Assembly (NCBI GenBank): GCA_038501625.1
Contig: JAZAYU010000038.1
Coordinates: 1-64,000, forward strand
Length of the DNA stretch: 64,000 bases
Source: Corbicula japonica
Lineage: Eukaryota > Mollusca > Bivalvia > Venerida > Cyrenidae
Direction of reading: 5' to 3'
Shown: piece by piece, positions 22,864-34,968 of the stretch
Layout of the letters: every line of letters begins with the position of its first letter
Position numbering within the stretch: position 1 is the first letter of the stretch
The notes under the pieces: generated by a model
The model's database searches: none
Told to the model about the DNA's origin: nothing
Seen by the model: the letters and a program-made list of their open reading frames with translations, nothing else
Program-made: the position numbers and the translations under genes

Positions 22864-25323
22864 CTAAATAAATATAAATAGTTTAAACTGATATTTTAGA
22901 TATATGAATACAGCAGTCTGTACGCTGACCAATGAGAACGATTATTATTTCAAACATAAACTCTGTGGTAAAGCTACTTTTTGAGGTTACGGTCGTTGCG
23001 TTATTTCTGTATGACCTATATCAAGTTACGTAATTAAGGATAATTAAAATTAAGGTCATTTTAATAAATAATTAGTTTAAAAAGGGACGGGAGGTTTTGA
23101 ACCCTTTAAGCTGAAACGCATTGTCAGGATGACACCTGGTCCACTTGATGTTAAATGAGTACTGGTAAGCCCTGCCAGGATGTACTCAGTAAATGGTAAT
23201 GGTTTGCTCTAATGTAAAAGATGTACTTAATCTACATTCAAAAGAAACAACAGTCTGTTTTGATGAATTTAATATAAAAAGATTCAAATCTTAATCATGA
23301 ACATAATTACATTACATGAAACGGTACAAACTATTTACACAAGAAAAGGTGCCCGCGAAGTGTTAAAGAAAATAACCTTAAACTTAAATTCAGTGATTCT
23401 GGCCTAAAATATGTGAACTTAAATAAAGGCCTTTATTTGCGCACAAGAAAGTACAGTTGACCAACGGATAGCTCAGTGTACCACTCAGGGTCTAACAACC
23501 ATATACTCATAAAATGATACAGCCAGCAGTTTTAAACCAAAAGGAATTATAAGTCTATAACACAGAAACCAAGACAAAGTCTTTGATGAAAGTTGGTCAT
23601 TTAGGTTGTCAATAATTACTAAACAGCCAAAGTTACAAAAATCTGTAATTAAATTATGCTATTTATTTCAGTGCCACAATTAACGGTTCTTTTCAATAAT
23701 TTAGAAACATTTCCCTAAATTCCCATATCAGTCTAAGTATTATAAGTAAAGTATATATAAATATCTTGTCTAAACGTTTAACCTTCTATGCAGAGGCATA
23801 CTCAAAAATCTGTGAAGCACAGGCAGGTTTTAGGTCCAACTATTCTACTATTGACAATGCTTTTGTGTTATACGCTATGGCTAGCAAATACCTGTGTAGA
23901 AAAGGTAAACCGTTCTATGTTGCTTTCGTCGACTTTAAAAAGGCATTTGATAGTGTTGACAGATCTAAACTATTTTATTTTATATACTAAATAAAAACGG
24001 CGTCTCTGGTCACTTAATACAGGCTTTCAAAAATATATATCTGTCAGTTAAAGCATGTGTAAGAAACAAGAGGGAATTATCAGATATCTTTGACTGCCCT
24101 ATAGGCCTAAGACAAGGTTGTAATTTAAGTCCAATATTGTTTTCATAAATGAACTACACGAAACTATGATAAATAGTGATTAACATGGAATAAAACTTAC
24201 TCCTGATTTCGTCCAAATATTACTTTTGCTTTTTGCTGATGATGTAGCTTTAACTGCTGACACTGTTAACGGCCTTCAAAGACAACTTAATTTATTGCAC
24301 ACATATTGTAATGATTGGAATTTATCTGTTAATACGGCAAAGATAAAAATCTTAGTATTTAAAAATGGCGGTCGTTTATCGCGCTTTGAATCTTGGACAT
24401 ATAATAATGAACTATTAGAAGCTGTTCCTGGTTTTAGCTATGTTGGTGTATATTTTACAAGTAAATTGTCATTTTATAAAATGTCTGAACATATGGCCTG
24501 TAAAGCTAAGAAGGTTCTTGTTGCACTTCTATCTTCACTTAACCACTTGATGCCTATGTCTAGAAAAATCTACGTTAAATTGTTTGATGCAAAGATTGCA
24601 CCTATATTATTATATGGCTCTGAACTTTGGGGATTAGATTATATGTATGATATAGAAAAGGTTCATTTGTATGCTTGTAAGAGATTTATGTGTGCTCCCC
24701 AGCGAGCCTGTAATGCAGGCGACTGTGAGAGATACCCTATGCATATTTTAACATCTCGACGTTGTATTAAATTTTGGCTGCGCTTACTAAATATGCCCTC
24801 TTGTAGATATGTTAGAAAATGTTATGATATGCTTTTATATTATGATAGTATTGGTTATAATAACTGAGTTTCCAAAGTAAAGTTGCATTTATATATGAAT
24901 GGATATGGATTTGTTTGGGAAAACCAGTATGTAGATAATTACAGAAGTTTTCTATATACATGTGTAATTATACACTCCGTTTGAAAAACCAGTATATCCA
25001 GCGATGGCCAGAAGAATGCTCAAATAATAGTAAACTAGGGTGTTATATATCTTTTAAATCTGAGTTTAAGTTCGAAAAATATATGGATATTATTGATGTT
25101 AAAAAGTATAGATTTTTTATTTCTGCATTTAGAACTTCGTCTCACTCTCTAATGATTGAAAAAGGTAGACACATTGATTTGGATAGAGGATCTCGTATTT
25201 GTTTTCAATGTATATCTTGCATAGAAGATGAATATCACTTCATACTTGTTTGTCCGATTTATCGAACCCTACGTGAAGTATATATAAGTAAAAATATTAT
25301 GAAACCCGACTATTATTAAATTT

Positions 25324-26780
25324 AATACACTCAACAAAAGTTCTAATTGGTCATTAATTGTATCTGTTTACAATGTATGCTAGTTTCGTTTCTTCCCTAC
25401 GTCAAGAGGGGTTGTGGAAAGAACTGTTTTGTCTAGAAATCAATTACAGTCCACACTCGTTGTGTCGAACTCGCCGGGACCGTTGATTTTAATTCGAGTT
25501 ATCCGAAGTTCGACACATCCGAATTGACGCCAATGAACGTATAGTATACCGTATATGCTTCTTATCTATCATGAATATGCGTTTGTATGTCCAATATCAA
25601 ATACATTAACATCTCAATGCATTATTCTAATAATATTTAAACCAAGCATTGTTTGTATATATCAAAACAAAACAATAAAACAAATTATGAAATTGATTTT
25701 ATTTATTACATGTACATGTACATAGACTAACTATCATCGTCATCAGAAAGTTAAATAATCAATGTTCTCGCGCTCGACCTCCATGATTGCCGCATACCTT
25801 GTTTCATAATCTTTCTCTTTGAGCGTTCTTTTTGTGCCTTTTTTTGTTGAGGAGTATTGACTACATTTGGATCAGTCATTTTTGCATGTGTTTTCGTAAA
25901 GGGATGCTCGCATATTTTAAGGGCACGATGGTCACATCATTATCGTAATTAATCAGTGTTTGTCTTTAATTGCCATTAAAATATCTAAATGCATTAATTG
26001 AGTGAACATTTTACAAAACACACAATCATTATTGATTATTAAATAATCATGACAGTTTGCCCACCAGACCAGCTATCACTTTGATGATACAGCGCGCATT
26101 GTTCGACTGCGTCGATTTTCACACTTCGACTTATCCGATGTCTCTACATAGGATAATTGAGCCGGCGGGTTTAAAATTTAGTTCGACTTATCAAAACATT
26201 GTTTAAGTCGAATTCGACTTTAACGGCGTAATATTATATGTAAAAAGAACAAATTTTGACAGGACCGTGAAATTAATTCGAGATAACCGATGTTTCGACT
26301 TAAGCGAGTTTGACACAACGAGTGTGGACTGTATCTAATGTCTTTTTAATCTTTATTGATTGTTTGTTTAAACAAATCCAAAACCATTAACTTACAGCGC
26401 AGGGACCAAATTTGAACAGTCTGTAATTAAAAGGGAGGTAATTTTAAAATTGAATACTTTGAAAGGGGTTTATTTCAACAAATGTGCTATTGATTAATCA
26501 TGTTTTCTGTTTTTCCTACTAATGAGGGGTCCTATTAAAACAAAACAAGGAATTTAGAGCAAATATCCGTGTGCTTGACCTTCTTATGCAATAAATGCAT
26601 TTTTAGCAAAATTAAGAATAACGCTTGCCAAACTGTTCTAAAGTCAATTATTACAACATTAAAGCTTAAGATGAAGACTGATGTTGGCATATGATCATAA
26701 ATAAAGAGTAATTTCAATGTATTTCTAATAAAAAGTTACGGACATAAAGTGACCAATTACAACTTTTGTTGAGTGTATAT
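25324..26780. mobile_element. Tc1/mariner-type element inserted in the LINE
   Basis: TACACTCAACAAAAGTT near 25328 is mirrored by AACTTTTGTTGAGTGTA near 26760, and the match extends to AATTGGTCA on both sides (about 31 bp). Flanking TA fits a TA target. LINE coding sequence continues on both sides, so this is a clear insertion. No transposase of its own is visible. Confidence 0.8.
25446..26336 (-). mobile_element. pogo/Tigger-like element nested in the Tc1-type element
   Basis: The inverted ends are about 70 bp: CAGTCCACACTCGTTGTGTC at the left and GAGTTTGACACAACGAGTGT with GGACTG at the right, flanked by TA on both sides. The CAGT start with TTCGACTTATCCGA-like text is typical of pogo/Tigger elements. 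On the minus strand near 25840-25760, one frame gives KEKDYETRYAAIMEVERENI, similar to the N-terminal HTH region of such transposases. The rest of the transposase is missing. Confidence 0.75.
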
Positions 26781-28189
26781 TAATGGCCAGCAAAAATGAA
26801 CAAACAATAAAAAAATTAGCACTGTTTATTTACCATGGGTTTATGTTAAGATCTACTTATATTTAAACGTTAATCAATGTGCAGTTTCTATGCAAATTTA
26901 AAAAGCTTTGAGCTGTTGTGATAGTTTTCTCTCTGTTCGAGAGATACTGGATCAACAGCTCTCTGCTACTGTAATTTTTCATGTAGTTAATACATATTTA
27001 GTCGTCTTTTATACACCAGTCTTGTTTTTCGTTTCGACAAGGCCGGTGCCTTATTATCGTTATTTTACAATATTGCTCTTGTTATTGAATAGTGTATGTT
27101 ATCGTGTTGTTTTCTGCTACTGATAATGATCATCGTATGACCATATTGTTAATCATCGATCATTCTTAAGCAATACTGTTTCGGTAATCTTGTATATGTG
27201 TACTTGATTATAGGGCGTATGTTATCATACTGCTTTCTACTACTGTTAACTATTTCTATGATCTCTTTGTTAATACTTGATCATTCTCACACAATATTGT
27301 TTATGTAACTTGTATTGTGTACTTGTGTATGGGCCGGAGGCCAGAATCACAATAAAATTTCTGAATTCTATTAAATTTAGAAATTACATTTTAAATAGCT
27401 ATGATTTCAAGGATTAAGCACTGAGTTTTAGTTGTTACATTTTAGAAAATTGTAGCCAGGATGACAAACTCTAAAGAGATTCTGGTTTTATGCTGAAAAT
27501 GGTATCTCACAATTGAATAGTCCATAATAGTCCATAATCAACGAAAAAATGCACTAAAACAGTATACGCAAATTCAGTATCCTTACTATATAGAAACAAA
27601 AGAAAGTTGTTCCTCGGTAACAAGAAATTGAAGAAATAGTCCTTTAAAAGATTACTGTTTTAAATGAATATTCTTCATTTCTCAAATAATACTCTTTGAA
27701 TATCGATATAATCATGTTATGAGAAATACAGTTAAAACAAAACAATACACTTCGTATTTAAATAACATTGATGGGTCATGTAGTTGTATATGCCTAAGCC
27801 TAAATTTAAGTACAGTAGCAGTTGCTTCCCTTGGCAATATTTAAATTGCCATAGTACTACTAATAGAGGATTAATAGTAAATGTTGAATGCCAATGATAT
27901 ACTTAAAATGACATTATGACATTATGAAAAATGATACAATAAATTACATAATAACACATAGGCTGATGTTACTGAGTTCTGACCTTTCTACAACTCGATT
28001 AGCTATTGAAAGCGTCAAAGTTGCCTCAATCATCAATAAACGTTATATGTGTGAGAAAGTTACACTGAGTTGTTGCTTTTGTTCGGTTGTTTTGCTCTTA
28101 AGAACGTCACTGACCAGGTTAAGACTCCACCTTATAAATCCAAACCGAATTATTTTTCAAATAGATGAAAAGGGAAATAGATAAATTGG

Positions 28190-30085
28190 TTGCCTAAAAT
28201 GCACAAAACACCTTAAAAAAGCAAGATTTATCGCGAACTCCAGTTCTTGCACAACAAAATTATCCGTACTCTTAACAACTTGTCTTACAGCCATAAAAGA
28301 GCATGTAATTTGGTATAGCGAAATGGATTTTTTAACTAATAATAAAAAACTATTTTGGAATATTTTAATCTTAGGCGATGTTTTAAAGAAGCTTAAATCA
28401 AATAATTTTCAGGTGTCATTTTTGTCAAATTATGACATTACTACTTTATACACCTCGCTCCTTCATAATTTTATAAGAGACAAGCTCACCAGTCATATTG
28501 AGAAAACGTAGCTCTGTTGGTTGCGTCGCAGTAATTGCAGGGCTAGGCGCTGTCACCGTGATGGTGCGGGTTTGCTCCCAGCTAGAGGCACTTTCATTTG
28601 AAATTCACAGTAGCGCTATTTTTGCAGTGTGGCGGCCGTAAAAAGAATCCCCGTACATATAGTCAGTACTGTTATCAGTAAAATAACCCGTCACCGATGT
28701 CATGCAGTGATTGTTACGTATATAAGGGCTATTCGATCAATCTTTTTGGGGGGTTGTCCCGGCTAGCTCAGTTGGTTGCGTCGCAGGAATTGCAGGGCTA
28801 GACGCTGTCGCCCTGATGATTTATTAAATTTAGTTATTAACCATTTTCCATCACTGGTTAATAAAATTTATCCTGAAGAAATACAACTTAATAAGGCAAA
28901 CACTTCAGAAAAGCGAACAAACTTTCTTGATGTAAATGTGTTTATTAAAAATGCCCACGTCACTACTAAAATATATGAAACATTTTTTTTTAATTTTAAT
29001 ATAGTATGTTTTCCGTTTTTAGACGGTGATGTTCCTCGTGCAACATCTTACGGGTTTATATCTCACAGATTGTTCGCGTTTGTAGAGTTTGCCATGATGT
29101 AACAGTAAATAATTTCAATGACCGTTATCATTGCATACTTTTAACAGAAAAACTTTTAAACATCGGTATTACAAATTGAGAAAAACCTTTTGTAAGTTTT
29201 ATCGCAGATACCCACATTTAATAAAAAAATTACAGGTGCAGTTTAAAACCACTATATAATTGAAACAACTTGAAGGCATTTCACAGCTATTTTTTAAGTA
29301 GATTCAATTGAAAAACTTAAAAAGATAAAAGGCAATGTCAATTTCTCCCGGTTTTTCGTAAAAAACATCTGTGAATTGATTAAATTGAGAAAAAAAGGTT
29401 ACATGCTCATCTACAGCGCTCTGCATGCCTAATGATTAACACATCAACAGCTAATCATTATGCTTTTCTCTTTGGTTGCACGACGGTTGCAGGGGTTATA
29501 GAGTTTATGAAGGTTTGTGGGGAAATCTTGTATAAGAACCTGGAAGCTTGATTTGTTTTAATCCCTGTCATCGTGTTATTGCTTATTTGACTCGAAGAGC
29601 TCTGGTCTCGGTAACATCATTGAGTACCCGCCTCTTGGCTTTGCAATGCTATTAGCTTTATGTTTTATATGTTTGTGTACTTTTGCATGCACTATTGTGG
29701 TGGGTTGGAATTATTTCACCAAGAAAACTTGCATTTGTGTGTTGATATGACAATCTGTCGGGGCAAGTGTGCAGTTGGTGCATCGAAGAACCTGGTTTAA
29801 ACCCCCAGTGGAAAAGTGTTTTGCCCCTGACCTTTTTAAGGCATAACCCGAGGGTTCTTATTTTCATTAATTGTTTGTGGCGTTTTAATTAAATTGATAT
29901 ACTTATAACATGCCCCTGACCTTTTTAAGGCATAACCCGAGGGTTCTTATTTTCATTAATTGTTTGTGGCGTTTTAATTAAATTTATATACTTATAACAA
30001 ACATGCTCTCTTTTCCTCTCTTTTTTTCACTGCGAGTGGATGCTGTGTTTTGTGTGGCGATTCCTGATATGCATATTTCACTTAA
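28190..30085 (+). mobile_element. Penelope-like retroelement copy 1, degraded
   Basis: The plus strand encodes RT pieces of Penelope type: RFIANSSSCTTKLSVLLTTC, then SNYDITTLYTSLLHNFI, and after a SINE insertion DDLLNLVINHFPSL, KIYPEEIQLNKANTS, NFLDVNVFI and FPFLDGDVPRATSYG. The PFLDGDVPRATSYG block is diagnostic of the family. A long tail runs through 29390-30085, including a 78-bp direct duplication (about 29830-29910 and 29911-29990). The gap and frameshifts make it inactive. Confidence 0.8.
28505..28820 (+). repeat. tRNA-headed SINE plus a truncated second copy, inside Penelope copy 1
   Basis: GCTCTGTTGGTTGCGTCGCA at 28512 and GGCTAGCTCAGTTGGTTGCG at 28757 both start with a tRNA A-box-like sequence and share about 60 bp. 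The first copy also has a B-box-like GGTTTGCTCCC, then a body containing GTGGCGGCCGTAAAAAG and ACTGTTATCAGT. Reverse-complement bodies recur at 15318, 18750, 20285, 30575 and 55165. The insertion splits the RT frame of the Penelope copy. Confidence 0.7.
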
Positions 30086-30214
30086 TTTGAAATCCGCCGA
30101 GCACGACACATATTTAAACAATATAATCCTGTTCATGAAATGCATACAACTACCCACGCCGTCTAGCCCCGGGTTGAGCGCAACTCGATATTTACACGAA
30201 TAAACAGTACAATG

Positions 30215-30610
30215 CGGTATTTTCAGATTAATACCATTCCATGTTCAGCTGGCGTGTTGTCCCCAGATAAAAGAGTGGGGTTGCCCTTTAACGAGACAAC
30301 AATTAATGGAAGTATACAGAATAGAATTGTGACAGGTGATCTGAGAATATAAACCCTGCATATCACAGACAACGCCGAAGGCAGAATTTTAAAAGCAGGG
30401 AATATATCCTTGGGGTGATTGAACACTATTCGAATCTATACATTTATTGGCTAGGATATTGAAACCACCCATCTATAAACTTGCCGATTTATTAAAACAC
30501 AAGTATTTTAGAAGTACTATTTAGTAAACATAGTACATTAGTATTGTTCAACGACCTTCAAATGACGCAACTGATTAGAGGACTGATTGAATGTACGAGG
30601 AGACAATCAA
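30215..30610. repeat. Second copy of the dispersed repeat at 14980
   Basis: This aligns with 14980-15360 from TTTTCAGATTAATACCATTC to TGATTGAATGTACGAGGAGA, with scattered substitutions and small indels. Confidence 0.65.
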
Positions 30611-30639
30611 TAATTCAAAGCAAATTTATATTACCGATT

Positions 30640-32270
30640 ATAGTGTAGACAAATATATTGCCTCACAGTCGTAAAAGAACATGTGATTAGTTTTGAACTT
30701 GCCAAGAGTCGCTCCTTACAACTGACATTTATGTTAGATTTGGAACGTCTATTTACAAACATCCTTAGGGAAAACTTAGTGTGCACATCTTGTTGCATAT
30801 CTTTTTATACTATATTTTTCTACTAAACTCCAAGATGAAATAAACAACATTTAACAACAACTCGAAATACCTTGACGATTTGTTAAATTTAGATAATAAT
30901 CATTTTCCATATTGGGTAAACAAATTATATCTTGATGAACTAAAGCTTAATTATTTAGAAAATGATTCAGAATATAAACAAAATCTGCCATGATCTAAAT
31001 GTACTAAACTATATGATTTAGGGAGGTTGGGCGATTTTGCTTTTAATAGTGCTTTTGTTTGATTCTTAGCTGTCGATTTTCCATGTGCAACTTCTATTAA
31101 ATTAGAGGTTTAATATATTTTACACCCTTTCCTTTTCTAGATCTTGTAACAATATTTATGATTTTTATGAATGTATTGTTTCCATTACAGACAAAATGTT
31201 GTTAAAAAGTTCATTTTATTAAAGTTTTTCGCCGATTCCCAGATTAAATTCAAAAAGACACGTTTAAATTTACTATTGCATCAAGGCATTTCTCAGCCAG
31301 TGTTTTATGGTGATTTGATTTATTTTATAACCTAAAAAGGAAAAAAAAAAGATTTCCATGTTATTCGTACAAAGGCATCAGGGAAATTGCAAAAAGGTTA
31401 CCAACATGATATTCATCAGCACGCTGCATGCAAGGTGATTAACCAAACTACATTTAATCACCTCTCTATAGGGTTTAAGAGTTTATGAAAATGTATAGGG
31501 ATTTTTTGTGAAAGGACCTAAATGCTCGGTCTTTTACTTTTAACTTTTTTATTTTTTACAGTCATCGTGGTATTGCTGAATTGACTTTACAGACTCTGGT
31601 CTCAGTAAAGTCATTGAAGTCCCATCTTTTTGCTTGACATTTATATTAGCTTCATAAGTTTTATTATTATGTTTGTGCGCTCTTGCATGCAACATTGACG
31701 AGATGATGCATTGAAGCTAATTCTCCAAGCAAACTTGTACTTTTCATTTATATAATTTATTAAGAACTTGTTGGGGCAAGTGTGAGATTGTTGGTTCATT
31801 TAACTTGATATAAACATGGTTTACCACCGGCCGTTCCAAGGCGGCAACCACTCAAGTTCTCACGTTCGCTAACTGATTTTAGATTTCGAGACTTTCGTTA
31901 TCTCTTTTTGCGTTTTGGCTTCTGTGGAGAGGCCGTGTTGTCTGTATGTCGCTATGTATGATATAAATGTTTCACTTTTTGTAACGTTCGTTTGTCTTTT
32001 AATATGTGAAATAATTAAAGACAAAAATGACGTATAAGCCTTCAATAATATGTTGAGAAGCCAATGATATAATGCTTTCAGTTCTTACTTAATATCTGTA
32101 AATTCAAAAAAAAAGGTTATACATACTCATTTTTGATAATAGTTTTGGTGTCTGTTTTGAAATTGATCATTTTATTAACCAGGCTCTCTCTTCCTCTCTT
32201 CCTTTTGACTGTATGGGAGACTGTGTCTTCTGATTGTGGCAATTCCTGATATGCATATTTCACTGTGTAT
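30640..32270 (+). mobile_element. Penelope-like retroelement copy 2, degraded
   Basis: Broken RT text includes a VKEHVIS-like start near 30675, NNHFPYWVNKLYLDELKLN near 30900 and a decayed DFPCATS for the DVPRATS block near 31075. The tail (31380-32270) parallels copy 1: CCTGTCATCGTGGTATTGC-like text, TTGCATGCAACATTGACGA, CCGTTCCAAGGCGGCAACC at 31850, and a second TTCCTGATATGCATATTTCA end at 32245. It is more decayed than copy 1. Confidence 0.72.
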
Positions 32271-33098
32271 ACCTTTCTACTGAACTAGAGAATGTCAGAT
32301 AACAAAAATTGAAATGTTTGATTCCAGTGCGCAGGAATCTTCGTTCGACGTGCTTAATTTTAAAGAATGTCGCCGGTAAGTCAAAGTTAACATTACAGAA
32401 AATTCAAATAGAAAAGCTACCAGCAGAATATGCAACAGAGCTTAACTAAAGAGATGTCATCTACACACTTCTTCTGAACAAGATGACAATAATAATTATA
32501 TTGTGTTTACAATGTTTTAGTTTATTTACCTTACCTATATTATTTACTAATTTACCAAAGTTGACACAGTTTCAAATTTATCGAAATACAAGTAACAAGA
32601 CAAACGTGTTGCGCAAGGTTGATCATTTGTATTAATGTGGTTTTAACGAAACAAATTTGACACAGACGAATGAGTGTAGACAAAACATGATCATAATAGC
32701 TCACGGCTATGTAAAATGAAAACTTGAATTTCTTGACTAGGCGAAAACAACCAAAACGTTACCACGTAAAACTAACATATTTGTGATGAATGCTAATCAA
32801 CTTTAAAACGAACAAAATCATATAATTATGTTATTGTCAATATAAAACTATTCCATATATTTGTATTTACAGTATTTATTCCAGTGTTATAAGTACTCGT
32901 ATTTTATTAAACTATACAGTTTTTTGTTTGTTTGCTTTTGTAAAAAAATGACCTCATTACTTCTTACGATGTGGTTCTAGTGCCTGTTTTAAATCAACTG
33001 TATATGTCGTCACACATGTATACATGTATCTATTGTGAAACTCCTAGCTTCTACAATCATTTATAAATAAAATATGTGAAGTATAATAAAAATTTTGC

Positions 33099-33271
33099 CT
33101 TTAATTCTTCTCTTGTTTCGTTTTCCTGTGCGTCTGCGTTACTATCATGATGTTTCGGTGACTTCTGATCATCATCTTGTACGTGGTGCACAATTTGGTC
33201 ATCATTTTGAGAATATTTCGATAGTGTCACCATATTATCTTGAATAACGGAAAACTTTTCCGTGCGAGCCT
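33099..33271 (-). CDS. Exon: second hydrophilic insert in the Roc domain, GC donor
   Basis: This exon of about 57 codons is rich in Asp, Gln and His (repeated QDD and DDQ) and ends in a helix-like REELK that reads smoothly into the G3 exon. The acceptor is ttttttatttag before 33271, phase 1. No GT donor gives the phase 0 end that the next exon requires. AAG|GCAAAA at 33099/33098 does, so a GC-AG intron is inferred. A GT donor further upstream (within CATGATAGTAACG) would give phase 1 and break the frame. The following intron is about 10.2 kb and full of retroelements. Confidence 0.65.
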
Positions 33272-33394
33272 CTAAATAAAAAATGACTAAATTGAACCAA
33301 TGCAAATTGTTTTAATGGCGCTCAATAGAAGACAATTTCAATGTAAACATATTCATATACTATTTTATTATTTTCTTTGAGATTCATTTGGTTA

Positions 33395-34040
33395 ATTCTG
33401 ACCAAGAAACGAACTGTGAAGATCCTGATCAGCCTGCACAAACCAACATAAAATCTACTCTGGTCATACATAGGATAATATATTTGTTTGATCGTTTTGG
33501 AATTACTCTTTTATTAATTTAAAAGTAAATGCAATGCTATAATCGGGTACTGTTAATCAAAGTGCGTACCTGGCGTAACTGAGAGTTTGTTTTGCGTTGT
33601 TGATGGTAGAATGTTGTCTTTAGGGCGTTGTTCAGATTCATCTGGCTCGTCATCAGAAGATTCTGTTTCAGAGAAACATGTGTCGGAAGAATCTGAACTG
33701 TCATCAACGTGGTGGGCAACAACAGCTCCCTTTCGCTGTGAAAAATAGTCCATTTCAGCATCTAAAACATTAAAAATGAATTTTAAACTTTGAATGAATT
33801 ACACATTACAAAGGTGCACTATAAAATAAAATAATACTAAATAATGACCAAGCAGTTCTACAAAATCAAGATAAATAACAAAAGTCATAAAAATTTTCTT
33901 TTAAATAACCGAACAGTAATTGCACAAACGTGCAAGAATTTTAATCGTTATAAAAACTTAAAAATAGAAAGTGTGTAAATATTACATCACAAACAGGCTG
34001 ATCAGGATCTTCGTGGTTCGCTTCTTGGTGAGAAATAACC
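33395..34040. repeat. Inverted MITE arms flanking the acidic Roc exon
   Basis: GACCAAGAAACGAACTGTGA and GATCCTGATCAGCCTG at 33399-33436 reappear reverse-complemented at 33988-34035 (CAGGCTGATCAGGATC, then GTTCGCTTCTTGGTGAGAAA). Similar arms occur in the palindromic MITEs at 45950 and 60130. Exon 33761-33570 lies between the arms. Confidence 0.6.
33570..33761 (-). CDS. Exon: acidic serine-rich insert in the Roc domain
   Basis: This 64-codon exon lies between the G2 and G3 motifs. It is very rich in Ser, Asp and Glu (SSDSSDTCFSETESSDDEPD), predicting a disordered, highly negative loop with many possible casein-kinase-2 sites. The acceptor is tgttttag before 33761 and the donor GTACGC after 33570; both ends are phase 1. 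Reverse-complementary copies of a dispersed MITE arm flank the exon at about 33399-33440 and 33988-34035. No known catalytic motif is seen. Its reality rests on phase agreement with both neighbours and on the biased composition. Confidence 0.75.
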
Positions 34041-34968
34041 TAATGCATCTAATTAATAAATGAAACCAGACTACAAAAACGCATTATTAATGCGTGATAT
34101 AAGTGATCTTATATGGCATATAAATATGGCATCCGTGGTACCCATGTAATAAGTAATTAAATTTATTTATAAACTGAAAGAGGCATTACCTAATATGTGC
34201 GACTACGTTCTTTGAAATTACCCAGCAAATTCAAGTGATTGACAAATTAAAGTTTGACCATGAATATGCAATATTATTTGTTTTAATCATAAGGAATTCT
34301 TGAAGACACCGGTCATTTGTTGGCCGATTACATAATAAGCCCATTCATAATTGTACTACATGTACTAAGAAGACAGATTGATGTGCATCCATCTCTTCTC
34401 TCTCGGAAAAGAATCAGACAAAACTATTTATATTTTAACAAAAAATTATATCGACAATTAACGGGTCGTCCTTTTTAGAGCAATTGGAGCAGTATGGTTG
34501 AACATTAACTTAGCCATATAATGGTCAGCCACAATATTTTGATGAATAGAGAACTGACACATGTAATAATTAAAGAACTGGGAGATTGCTAATTAGATTA
34601 AACAAGTGCAATTCAAAGAATAGAACTCCAGCATGACGACTGCAGAGGAATTGTTTTTGGTTATAAAATCTGGCCAATAAATTATGGTCATAAAACTCTG
34701 AGAAAGATGTGATAAAGTAATATAATTGCTTAAGTAAGACAACGGTAAATGTGTGTGGACGTCGCTCATCATCATTTCATCCGTCCAATCCCGCACTCTT
34801 ACCAGTAAACGCGTATACGTTGCATTCGGATTTCATAAGGCTACATTGAGAATCGTTATTTCATTAAGAATGTCAGGAATATTCAAGTTTACGTTAAATA
34901 TTAAATTTTAAGTTGTAATTGTTGATAATGTAAACATATTAAGCTGGAAAAGAAAACAAGACATATAC

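Larger units (their letters stand above)
23710..27355 (+). mobile_element. LINE retrotransposon, interrupted by a nested transposon
   Basis: This is a degraded non-LTR element on the plus strand, antisense to the host gene within its 10 kb intron. RT blocks occur in order: ISKVYINILSKRL and AQAGFRSNYSTIDNAF, then FVDFKKAFDSVD, GLRQGCNLSPILFS, and LLFADDVALTADT with the catalytic FADD. A C-terminal Cys/His segment (CFQCISC, HFILVC) follows, ending near 25319. The last coding block (MASKNEQTIKKLALFIYHGF) resumes at 26780 after a 1.46 kb insertion. The 3' tail has an internal duplication of about 110 bp and ends near GGCCGGAGGCC and AATAAAATTT at about 27335-27360. Frameshifts at about 23990-24220 and 24867-24960 disable it. 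Confidence 0.82.
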
